A DNA stretch of 64,000 nt from Neofusicoccum parvum (lineage: Eukaryota > Ascomycota > Dothideomycetes > Botryosphaeriales > Botryosphaeriaceae), in the NCBI GenBank assembly GCA_020912385.1, contig CP087212.1, forward strand, positions 310,001 to 374,000. Direction: 5' to 3'. The stretch's first letter is position 1. The number at the start of each line of letters is the position of its first letter. Shown in pieces: positions 1 through 8,916 of this stretch. A model generated the notes under the pieces. That model had not been told where the DNA came from. It saw only the letters and a list, made by a program, of their open reading frames with translations, and did no database searches. A program made the position numbers and the translations under genes.

Positions 1-1027
1 AAAAGGTGCGGGCGTAAATGCGGACGCCGTCGCTAAGCCGGTCCGACCTATTCCCGTGCGCGGCGCTACTCCCAGGGCGGTGGCTTAAGCGAGCCGCCGC
101 GGGCCCAAGCCAACGCCAGCGCCCGCCCCACTCACCACTCCTCTCACCACCGACCACCGCTCTTGTCGCCGGCGCACTCGGTCTGCGCAAACGTCCCGAA
201 CCCGTTGTCTAACCTCGTGTAGCCTCATCAAATCAGGAACACCGGTGCCGCGGACAGGTCTACTGTTTTGTCAACCAGTGCTACAACTCCGCCTCGCCCG
301 GAACTGGGCACTGCTGCGCTTAGAGCTCGCGTCAACCTGCACTCAGCCGCCGATCTGTCTTGCCTATAGTATTCAGCGATGCTCCACACATCATGATTGG
401 CCGTGCCTTTGGGCTCTCGAATTTCTGATTACTATTCCTGCTTCTTTGAAGTCACCATGCCGCACTTCGACCCCAATAATCAACGTACGCGCCAGCCGCC
501 CAGCCTGTTGCAGCCGTCTGCACTATTGACTCGCATTCTGCGCGAACACCCTTGTCGGCTGGAAATACGTTAACAAGCAATAATGGCGCCTTGTGCTGCC
601 AGAATTCCCGCATCCGGCTACCCTCTTATTTAGTGCTCCGTCCAGCCGCTCACTGTTTTTTCTCAAGCACCACCCCCTCTTTCGAAGGAGTCTCAGCACA
701 AACATGATACAATAAACTGATTACTCTTCCAGCATGATCGCTTCCTCGTCTGACTTGTCCCAGTTAGCGCTGCGGGGACATCAGAGCTGTGATTACTGAA
801 CGGCTGCAATTAGCGTGTGCATTAGCCCCAACACAATCGCCGGCACATGACGTCTATGAACACCACAGACGTGGCTTGCTGGCCAATAAGCAGAGGCCAA
901 ACAACTATAAAGCATAAAGCAACGGTTCTTTGCATTCTCTGAACTACAGGGCCTTCTACCAGTGCATCATTCCTCCTGCAAACCTCCACCTTTACTCGAA
1001 CCCCCATACCCGCGGAACAGAGCCAAC
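1..1027. other. Intergenic, no gene seen
   Basis: No open frame here has an ATG start, fungal splice signals or a recognisable family. The right end is the promoter and leader of the tautomerase gene that starts at 1028. Confidence 0.6.
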
Positions 1028-1516
1028 ATGCCTCTCTGGCGCATCTTCCATCCATCCAATACCTTCACCACTGCCGAAGAGCGGGACGCCCTCTCTGCCG
1101 ACATCACCAGTATCTACACCAATGTCGGCCTTCCCGCCTTCTATGTCATTGTCATATTCAACACTTTGCCAGCAGAAAAGATCTACGTAGGAGGTGTGTC
1201 GAATGACAAGCCAGGCCAGGCTCCCTTCATCCGAATCGCCTTCGAGAATATTGCCCGACGGCTGGATGAGAGGGCGAAGAGCAGGTTCTTGGCGATTGTT
1301 TGTGGACTCTACTTCCACTCGCACAATGGTCTCTGACATTCACATCAGGTTGACGAGAAACTGAAGCCTCATATCGCCGACAAGGGCTACGACTGGGAGT
1401 ACCACGGCCATGAGACCGACCGTGAACTGTGGAAGATCCAAGGAATGGTTCCGCCAGATAGGGACACCGAAGGAGAGAGGCTGTGGGTCAAGGAGAACAA
1501 GGCGGTCCCGTTCTGA
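1028..1516 (+). CDS. cis-CaaD-like tautomerase family protein
   Basis: Two exons (1028-1297 and 1349-1516) flank a 51 bp intron with a GTTTGT donor and CAG acceptor, giving 145 residues. The protein begins M-P-L-W-R-I-F-H-P; after Met removal Pro becomes the N-terminal residue, which is the catalytic base in the tautomerase superfamily. The length and the opening match the fungal cis-3-chloroacrylic acid dehalogenase-like tautomerase family, whose members mostly have no known substrate. There is no signal peptide, so it is probably cytosolic. The start lies at 1028 because the Pro must follow the initiator. The second exon ends in KENKAVPF. Family assignment is firm from the sequence pattern; the reaction is not known. 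Confidence 0.85.
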
Positions 1517-1907
1517 CCGTGGGAACTATACTCCAACAGATGGATGCTGTAGCTGGCAGAACAGTGCATTGTGGAAGAAATAAAGCTGCTGGAAACGGTG
1601 CTTCGGCCAGCCGAGCGCGTCAATTGAGCGGTACTTCCATGGGAAATGGCCTTAGCAATGAGATCAAAGTACGTTTGTTTCCAGACGAATGCTTCACTTC
1701 ACTCTCAACCAGATTTGCCTAAGTTGACCCTGTCCGTTTCTCTGCACTAGAAGTTGATGCATCCGACCTAAATGTTTTGGAATATTCTCTGAATTACTTT
1801 TCTTTTCAGACAAGTCTCAAGTCTTTACGTCCAGGCATAATTTTCATTTCAATCACTCCTATTGAAAGGTTGTATTTGTTTGTGCGCGTTGACTTAACCG
1901 TTCTTCT
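1517..1907. other. Intergenic, convergent 3' regions
   Basis: Sequence between the ends of the tautomerase gene and the MFS transporter gene. I see nothing beyond likely 3' untranslated sequence, with AT-rich stretches at 1770-1880. Confidence 0.5.
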
Positions 1908-3629
1908 CTAACTCTCAAACATGAAGTCCAATCTCTTGTTCCCCATGTCCGTCGTGTTTGCCAGGTAGTGCTGCTGCTGCTCCTTGCTCATAGCATCCCA
2001 CTTTTCCTTCTTCGTCTTATTCCGCCACAAATAATACGCCTTCGCCGCCGCATACGCCACGATGGTCCCCACCGTAATAGCAATGAGGTCCCTGTTCCCT
2101 CGCCTGTACAGCGGCTTATCATCGGTGCGGTAGATATTCGACGACGCGATACCAGAAAGCTGCACGGTGATGTTGTACAAAGCCGCGCTGAGGGCCCGCG
2201 TGCGCACGGCGTTGCTCAGCCTCGAGCACCAGCCCACCTGGGCGGCATGCACAGACGGCTGGCCCAGGAGGAAGAAAAGCACGGCGTACTGTCCCCAGTT
2301 GGACAGCCTGTCGACAGACGTGTACTCGACGATCAGCAAGGGGAGGATCCACACCTGCGCCAGCAGCCCGAGCAACGCGATCTGGCCGACCCGCTCAGTC
2401 AGCCACGTCACGGCCAGCATGTTCAGCGCCGCGTAGACCGTGACCGGGATGCCCAGCAGCGTGGTCTCGAACGTGGAGAACCCGATCGCCTTCAGCGTCA
2501 GGCTCAAATAGGCTTTCGGCGGCGCGGACGGGATCTCGAACAGGACGCCGACGGCGTACACGGGCCAGAGGTCGTAGTCCTTGAGGCTGCGCCACAGCAT
2601 GGGCAGGCTGATGGCCTGGCGGTTGTGCATGTCGCCCTTGGACGGGTCGTCGCGCAGCACGCGGTTGACGAGGATGCGCTCCTCGCGCGCGTCGAAGTGG
2701 CCGCGCGGGTTCCACCACGTGCGCGTCTGCGTCGGGCCCGGGACGAGGAGGGCGAAGCTGAGCAGGCCGATGGCCAGGCTGATGGCGGCCTCGAGCAGGA
2801 AGAGCCAGGCCCAGCCGGGGCGGCCGGCCGTGCCGCGCATGTGCAGCACGCCGTACGCGATGAAGGAGGCGGCCACGCCGGACATGGAGTCGACGAACCA
2901 GAAGAAGGCGAGTCGGATGGGCATCTCGGCCTTGGTGTAGAAGTACGACAGGTAGAGCACGGCGTCCGGGATGAAGCCGCCCATGAAGAGGCCGATCAGG
3001 AAGCGGCACGCGAAGAACTCGGCGCGGTTGCTCATCCAGAACTGCCCGCCCGACGCGATGCTCCAGAGGATGATCTGGACCGGGATCCAGCGGTCGGGCC
3101 CCAGCTTCTTGCCGATCATCTGCGACGGGATCTCCGAGACGAGGAAGCCGATGCGGTACATGTTCTGCGCGTTGTTGTAGTCGTTGGTGCTGATGTGGAT
3201 GTCGTCCAGCAGGTTGTCGGCCACCGCGTTGGACAGGTTGCCGCGGTCAATGTTGAGCGCGAAGAACATGACCAGCACCCAGAGGAAGATGCGGATGTCC
3301 GTCTTGCGTCGGACGGCGCGCTCCTCGCGGTATGTCCAGCGGAAGGGGATGGAGAAGCGGTGGATGTTTTCATGATCGGGGCGAGGCTGGTAGAACTGTG
3401 CCAGGTCCGGGTCGTCGAAGACGCTACGCTTGGTGGCAATGGCGTCGAGATCCACTGGCTTACGCTGCTTGCGTTCCCATGGCCAGCGAGAGGAGGATTC
3501 GGGGTCGTCGGGCTCGGCCAGGTCGGTGACTTCAGCGGCTTTGACTAGACTAGGATCCTTTTGAGTTGAATTTGTTGCACCGTTATCCTCCACACCGTCT
3601 GCTGGATCTCTTTCGGTTGGCTTGGTCAT
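1908..3629 (-). CDS. MFS transporter, anion:cation symporter (Dal5/Seo1-like) family
   Basis: Uninterrupted 573-residue frame starting at the ATG complementary to 3627-3629. The first about 110 residues are hydrophilic, followed by about 12 hydrophobic segments in two halves split by a central loop (around residues 300-340, with DPSKGDMHNR). Features such as NIDRGNLSNA in TM1 and the RFLIGLFMGGF segment are those of the fungal ACS group (Dal5, Seo1, Vht1, Liz1 relatives), which carries organic anions, vitamins and small sugar acids at the plasma membrane. The gene lies head-to-head, 565 bp from the PL26 lyase gene. That pairing suggests import of rhamnogalacturonan fragments, but the substrate is inferred from context only. 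Family confidence is high, substrate low. Confidence 0.85.
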   Translation of the reverse strand: MTKPTERDPADGVEDNGATNSTQKDPSLVKAAEVTDLAEPDDPESSSRWPWERKQRKPVDLDAIATKRSVFDDPDLAQFYQPRPDHENIHRFSIPFRWTYREERAVRRKTDIRIFLWVLVMFFALNIDRGNLSNAVADNLLDDIHISTNDYNNAQNMYRIGFLVSEIPSQMIGKKLGPDRWIPVQIILWSIASGGQFWMSNRAEFFACRFLIGLFMGGFIPDAVLYLSYFYTKAEMPIRLAFFWFVDSMSGVAASFIAYGVLHMRGTAGRPGWAWLFLLEAAISLAIGLLSFALLVPGPTQTRTWWNPRGHFDAREERILVNRVLRDDPSKGDMHNRQAISLPMLWRSLKDYDLWPVYAVGVLFEIPSAPPKAYLSLTLKAIGFSTFETTLLGIPVTVYAALNMLAVTWLTERVGQIALLGLLAQVWILPLLIVEYTSVDRLSNWGQYAVLFFLLGQPSVHAAQVGWCSRLSNAVRTRALSAALYNITVQLSGIASSNIYRTDDKPLYRRGNRDLIAITVGTIVAYAAAKAYYLWRNKTKKEKWDAMSKEQQQHYLANTTDMGNKRLDFMFES

Positions 3630-4194
3630 TTTGCCCGGCCCAACTGGAGAGGTGTAGATGGGAAGCCGGGAAAGGGAGAGCTGCTCGACCGACTGCCGTG
3701 AAGAACCAGAGTTTGCTATCTTTATGCCTCACTGAACGGCAAGTACCAGCGTCAAATACAGTGGAATGTAACACTGATCACGTCAAATACCACGTCGTGC
3801 GCGTACAGATGTCGCTGGAGTCTCGCCCGAAGAGCGGCGTGTGGCGCATCGCGGTGAACGACACCACCGCCGGAGATAATTCTCCAACTCATAGCATCGG
3901 GCGGATAAACCCGTCTTTCGGGTCAATTGTCGACAGGAATTGGCTCCACCAAGCCTTTCTTGGGGCGTTGCTTGGTGACATAAGCCACAAGGGGCAGATC
4001 ATTGCCAGAAGCGAGGCTGTGATGCCATTGAACCCCTCACACGCGCAACCCGCCAAGCGAGAAGCAGGTGCGATTGGGCAGATAACAAACAGCCAAACCT
4101 CTCGGGATGTAGTCTTGGAACTGCGATGCAGCCCTCTTCAACCCGACACCTTCTCATCCCGCGTCTTCCCACTGCTTCTCCACGAGAGTCCAAA
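3630..4194. promoter_or_regulatory. Shared divergent promoter of MFS transporter and PL26 lyase
   Basis: This 565 bp spacer separates two divergent start codons. At 3902-3913 there is CGG-N6-CCG, the spacing bound by some Zn2Cys6 dimers. It overlaps a 5-bp inverted repeat, ACCCG (3909-3913) and CGGGT (3919-3923), around TCTTT. Co-regulation of the two genes from here is an inference; the binding factor is unknown. Confidence 0.4.
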
Positions 4195-6960
4195 ATGTCG
4201 ACCGAGTCGGTCAAAGTGCAATGGCTCGAATCACCTCCCCATTACAACTACGGCACAACATTCGGACTCCCTTGGGAGAGAGGAAAGTACAAATCAAACG
4301 AAACGGAATTCACATGTACGACTCCGGATGGAAGCTTTGTACCACTTCAATCCTGGAATACTGCCTACTGGCCCGACGACTCAATTAAATGGACTGCACA
4401 CGCTACTCCAGCCGGGGAGACCTCTAAGGATGGATATATTGTCCACGCCACCGTAAAGCAGCAACATCAGCAGGCCCCCAAAGAGACTCTCCACCAGACC
4501 ATCCGCACCCAAATCTCAGATCAATCCATCATCGTCGACACCGGAGACATCACCGTCACATTCCCCAAGTCCGGAAGCTCGCCCATCTCCAGCATCGTCA
4601 ACAAGAAGGGCACCACCATCGCCACCAACACCCACCTCGTCCTGCTCACGCAATCCGCCATCCCCGACGACTCCGACATCCCCTCCCACCCCACCACCCA
4701 CGCCAAGCACACCAGCACCATCACCTCCACCGCCATCGAGCGCCACGGCCCCCTCCGCCTCACCATCAAAACCACCGGCCACCACCAACAAGTCTCCCCC
4801 GCCTCCACCCCCTCCCCCCACCCCACCCTCCCCTTCACCCTCCGCACCACCCTCCACGCCTCCTCGCCCCTCCTCCGCCTCACCCACACCCTCATCTACG
4901 CCCACCTCCCCCCCACCACCCCTCACATCCGCGCCCTCGCCCTCCGCCTCACCATCCCCCCCCTCGCCACCACGCCCCCCTGGAACCACCACATCCGCCT
5001 CACCACCGCCGGCGGCGGCGTCCACGCCGACGCCGCACAGGGCCTGACCGGGCTGTGGGCCGACCCGGGCGAGGCGGTGCGGCGCGCGCAGGTGGACGGA
5101 CGCGCCGCGCCGCCGCGCGCGTCGTGGGGCGGCGGGATGGCGCAGGGGGCGCGGTGGGTGCCGGTGTGGCGGGCGTGGCGGCTGGGCCAGCCGGGGCCGG
5201 ACGCGTTCGGGGTGAGCAAGCGGACGGGCGAGGGGCGCGCGTGGGTGCGGGCGCCGGGGGGCGCGCGGGCGGGCGGCGTGGTGTATCTGGGGGCGGCGGG
5301 TGTGGGCGGCGTGGCGCTGGGGGTGCGGTATTTTTGGGAGAGGTGGCCGACGGGGTTAGAGGGGAGGGCGGGGGAGGGGGAGGGCGAGGTGACGGCGTGG
5401 TTGTGGTGTCCGGAGGTGGGGCCGATGGATGTGAGGCCGTGGCATGGCGGGGAGGGGCAGAGCGGGTATGATGAGCAGCTGGAGGCGATGAGGGTCACGT
5501 ATGAGGATTGGGAGGAGGGGATGGGGTCGCCGGAGGGGGTGGCGCGGACGAATGAGGTGTTCTTGCTGGCGACGGAGGGGACGCCGGAGGGGGAGCGGTT
5601 GGCGGAGTTGACGAAGTATGTGAGGAACCCGCCGGTGCTGGTGGCGGACTCGGAGAGGATATACCAAACGGGGGCGCTTGGGACGTATTGGTCCCCTGCA
5701 TCGCATAATCTGTCCGCCAGTCGTGTTCAACAAGACGTCGAGAGGAGACTTGACTTTCTGTTCAACTTCTACAAAGGTCAAGTAGAGCAGCGCAAGTGGT
5801 ACGGTTTCTGGGATCACGGCGACATCATGCACACGTACGACGCAGACCGGCACACTTGGCGCTACGATGTGGGCGGATACGCATGGGACAATTCTGAACT
5901 GTCCCCTGATCTCTGGCTGTGGCTCTACTTCCTGCACACCGGCAGAGCAGACGTATATCGCATGGCCGAAGCGTTGACCAAGCACACCGGGGAAGTCGAC
6001 GTCTACCATCTGGGGAAGTACAAAGGTCTGGGCACCCGGCACGGTGTACAGCACTGGGGTGACAGTTGCAAGCAAGCCCGCATCTCCAACGCCTTGTATC
6101 GGAAGTTCTTCTACTACCTCTCCGGCGGAGATGAAAGGACGGGAGACCTCTTGGAGGAAACATTGGAGACGGAGAAGACATTCTTGACACTGGACCCGTA
6201 TCGCAAAGTCAGGAAAGACCGAGACACTTACAAACCGAATCCGCGAGCGCTCACAATATCGTTGGGGACGGATTGGTCTGCGCTTGCTGCGGCGTGGTTC
6301 ATCGAGTGGGAGCGAAGGGGAGAAAGGTGGGAGGATGCAAGACGCAAGCTTCTTGTCACGATGAGCGGTATTGGTGCTCTCAAGAATGGCTTTGTTACCG
6401 GCCAGGTATCGTATAATCTGCTCACTGGGGAGATCTCCCCTCCGTTCGAGGATCCAGGAAATAGAGGCGCGGTGAAGGTCTCGCATTTGTCAGCCATGTT
6501 CGGTCTTTTTGAAATCTGTGCAGAGCTCTTAGATTCACTGCAAACGGATTTACCGGCTGGGTTCAAGAACGCCTGGCTTGAATACTGTCGGTACTTCAAT
6601 GCTACGTCCGAGGAGCAGACCAAGAGATTCGGAGTGAGCTTCGGGAAATTGCAGCTGCAGCAAGGACACTCACGGTTGACCGCGTACGCTAGCAGAGGTT
6701 TGGGAGAACCAGCCCTGGCTCGGCGTGCATGGAAGGAATTTTTGTTCAGCGATGGATACCGAGATGACTCTCAATGGAGCAGTGAGTTGATTGATGATAG
6801 TAGGGCATTGTCGGTGGTAGAAGAAGCGCCCTGGGTCTCAACCAACATTACCGCTTTATATGGTTTGGCAGGTATTCAGAATCTGGCGTTGATCGGAGAT
6901 GTATTGGCTATGGAATCACACGGACATTCGGAAGACAGGAAGACGTTATCAGATTTTTGA
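4195..6960 (+). CDS. Exo-rhamnogalacturonan lyase family protein (PcRGLX/YetA-like, PL26)
   Basis: Single-exon gene of 921 residues. I chose the ATG at 4195 (context CAAAATGTCG) over an in-frame ATG 69 nt upstream, because the N-terminus then runs straight into the conserved WLESPPHYNYGTTFGLPW segment. The order is an N-terminal beta-rich part, a central region, and a C-terminal alpha/alpha-toroid-like part from about residue 480 (WYGFWDHGDIMHTYD, NSELSPDLWLWLYFLHTG, HGVQHWGDSCKQARISNALY). This matches the Penicillium PcRGLX exo-lyase group, which cleaves rhamnogalacturonan I from a chain end. No secretion signal is visible, so it should act inside the cell on imported oligomers, consistent with the divergent transporter. 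Codon usage switches sharply from C-ending to G-ending near 5040. Family membership is well supported; exact product specificity is not. Confidence 0.85.
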   Translation: MSTESVKVQWLESPPHYNYGTTFGLPWERGKYKSNETEFTCTTPDGSFVPLQSWNTAYWPDDSIKWTAHATPAGETSKDGYIVHATVKQQHQQAPKETLHQTIRTQISDQSIIVDTGDITVTFPKSGSSPISSIVNKKGTTIATNTHLVLLTQSAIPDDSDIPSHPTTHAKHTSTITSTAIERHGPLRLTIKTTGHHQQVSPASTPSPHPTLPFTLRTTLHASSPLLRLTHTLIYAHLPPTTPHIRALALRLTIPPLATTPPWNHHIRLTTAGGGVHADAAQGLTGLWADPGEAVRRAQVDGRAAPPRASWGGGMAQGARWVPVWRAWRLGQPGPDAFGVSKRTGEGRAWVRAPGGARAGGVVYLGAAGVGGVALGVRYFWERWPTGLEGRAGEGEGEVTAWLWCPEVGPMDVRPWHGGEGQSGYDEQLEAMRVTYEDWEEGMGSPEGVARTNEVFLLATEGTPEGERLAELTKYVRNPPVLVADSERIYQTGALGTYWSPASHNLSASRVQQDVERRLDFLFNFYKGQVEQRKWYGFWDHGDIMHTYDADRHTWRYDVGGYAWDNSELSPDLWLWLYFLHTGRADVYRMAEALTKHTGEVDVYHLGKYKGLGTRHGVQHWGDSCKQARISNALYRKFFYYLSGGDERTGDLLEETLETEKTFLTLDPYRKVRKDRDTYKPNPRALTISLGTDWSALAAAWFIEWERRGERWEDARRKLLVTMSGIGALKNGFVTGQVSYNLLTGEISPPFEDPGNRGAVKVSHLSAMFGLFEICAELLDSLQTDLPAGFKNAWLEYCRYFNATSEEQTKRFGVSFGKLQLQQGHSRLTAYASRGLGEPALARRAWKEFLFSDGYRDDSQWSSELIDDSRALSVVEEAPWVSTNITALYGLAGIQNLALIGDVLAMESHGHSEDRKTLSDF

Positions 6961-7700
6961 TCAAGGGCTTTTTAACATCAATCGGGAGTCATATACTCTT
7001 GACAGGGATTGCTCTATCAACCAAGCCAGAACTACATAAATCTCCGTCTAGTATCCGACTACTGTGATACAAAAGCACGTTGTAAAGATCTTCCATCTCC
7101 CATCGCCCATCGCCTTACCTCCAGAGTACTCCAACGCATATCAACACCACGGCGAAATACTTCCCTCTTTTCCTTGAAACTCCTGACACACGCTTGAACT
7201 GGACACACTGTACATGTAAATCATCTACAAAGCAATAAATTTAAATACATATCTTGTCTGTTCATATAAACCGGCCCTCAAGAAGCCGTGGTCAAAAAAC
7301 ATTATTTTTTTGTTCATATCCTTAAACCAAATTGAAAGTGACGAGGATCCCTAGGTTGAGAGCAGTCAAAATTTGGCAAGTATGGTTGAATTCTATTCTG
7401 TAAATGAGCTGTGCCTGGCTTGAGATGGAGAAATGATTTGTAGGTTCAAAAGCCCAGAGAGAAACTTCCTGGACAGCAGCAAAAGAGGGGACGAGTCTTC
7501 AATCGCTTGGCTCGGTTTATGCGTATGCTACAATGCAAAAAAGAACCAGCCCTCAGGAACTATTTCATAAAGTTCTGCAGTAAGAATAGAGCACTAACGA
7601 GCTCTCCGTTCAACTCCGAATCTAAACACCAGCTCGTGGGACTCCGGATCTATCATAAGTTCTCAGCGTTTAGTCACTGGTTTGAGGGCGTAGAGTATTT
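6961..7700. other. Intergenic, no gene seen
   Basis: Convergent 3' sequence between the PL26 gene and the tiny peptide gene. AT-rich, with T/A runs near 7300. No splice-supported coding was found. Confidence 0.5.
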
Positions 7701-7850
7701 TCAAGCACCTTGACGAGTTTGAGCTGGTCTGTAAGAGCGCCAAGTAATGTAAGCGAGGCTGACGGAGAGTATCCCAGCGACGAAAGCGATGACGACGCCA
7801 ACGATGTTGATCACGTCGCTGACAGACATTGAATGAGACGATTGTGGCAT
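7701..7850 (-). CDS. Tiny single-pass membrane peptide, copy A
   Basis: Frame of 49 residues (42 from the second ATG at 7829). An in-frame TGA sits directly before the ATG at 7850. The product has a short Ser-rich head, SVSD, one hydrophobic segment of about 22 residues (VINIVGVVIAFVAGILSVSL) and a basic tail, WRSYRPAQTRQGA. It is not a family I recognise. That it is coding rests on a diverged copy at 17008-17118 (+): 21 of 28 core residues are identical, while 10 of those 21 codons differ only synonymously, and the upstream ATG is at the same position. A TATAA box lies at 8071-8075 and a likely 59 bp leader intron (7867-7925, GTATCT donor, CAG acceptor) between it and the ATG. Role unknown; one membrane pass with N-out or N-in is all that can be said. 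Confidence 0.6.
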   Translation of the reverse strand: MPQSSHSMSVSDVINIVGVVIAFVAGILSVSLAYITWRSYRPAQTRQGA

Positions 7851-8070
7851 TCAGTGGATATGCAGGCTGTTTTGATTAGCTTAAGTAGAGACTTGACTAT
7901 GACATGTATGGAAGGGGTAAGATACCTTGCGCTTAAAAAAGAAGAAATAAATGTTCTGGGAAACCGCACAAAGCAGGGTTGTGAGCGCTTGAAGGGTTAG
8001 TTGGAATTCAAATAGATTCTGGAGTGAAATTCGTAACGCGAACCTCATTTTGTGAGTTACCTGGGCTGGC

Positions 8071-8075
8071 TTATA
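8071..8075 (-). promoter_or_regulatory. TATA box of tiny-peptide gene copy A
   Basis: TATAA on the minus strand, 225 nt from the copy A ATG at 7850. Copy B has the same motif at a similar distance (16762-16766 to 17008). Confidence 0.4.
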
Positions 8076-8079
8076 TGCG

Positions 8080-8916
8080 GTTGGTGCGAACTGGCAAGGC
8101 GGAATTTTTTTGCGCGTGCTGGGGTCTGATGGGTATGCGAGGGAAACTGGGTCGTCAGCACAGCTACGAGAAGAACGAATCAGATCCCTGTTTGCGTACC
8201 AAGTCAGCGCCACAATCGACGCTGCGTCCAAAAGCAGCAGTGACGGATGCAAGAAGCCTGCTCGTTGCCAGCCAATGGACCTCAGAGCCGCTTTCATCGG
8301 ACGGTCACGTGTCCGACTCGCTAAATGACAAGCCTGCATAAAGGGGCCAAGACCGATTATGTCCTTCGCGAGGGAGAAGTAGCCTTCGATGAGACTAGTC
8401 GGACCGAGAAGCAATCGGGGTCCTTGTGTGCAGGATTCTTGATATCAGAGATAGTGCACTGCATAGATATAGTTGCCTTGTCGAAATTCTACCAGCATGA
8501 CGCACCTTCGACCAGAGGACCGGAAGCGCTTGCATGGTGCCGCTCTTTACAGCTCTACATAGTACTGCCGTGCGCTAAGTAAGACGTGGCATGCATCAAC
8601 CCCTACAGGGTGAGTTGAAACTCGATCGTTCGGATGCGACCGTGCTGCCCAGTGGAGAACTATCTCATTCCACACGCAGTTTCCTAAGTGACTTAGTAGG
8701 TGGATTGATATGTTCAGCCAAAACAAGGGCAAATCTTGAGAGGCTATTTGCGAATGTGTACCTTGGACTAAGTATTCAATCACCTTCCGATCATCCGACA
8801 GCACAGCCCGACGCCAACATATAACAACATCTAATTCCAACTACCAAAACACCACACTACACAAAAACGTCCTCGCTGCCCAAAATCCCTCTCCACCAAA
8901 ACCAACCGCCCACACC
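8080..8916. other. Intergenic, no gene seen
   Basis: Upstream sequence of the tiny-peptide gene and downstream sequence of the IRC5-like gene. The frames present lack ATG starts or family resemblance. Confidence 0.5.

Noticed and set aside
1968..3548. 526-codon open frame opposite the MFS transporter gene
   Set aside because: Arg/His/Asp-rich translation with no fold signature; a composition shadow of a GC-rich gene whose own frame is a clear transporter.
5356..6486. 376-codon open frame opposite the PL26 gene
   Set aside because: Pro/Arg-rich repeats at one end and no family resemblance; the opposite strand encodes a conserved enzyme.
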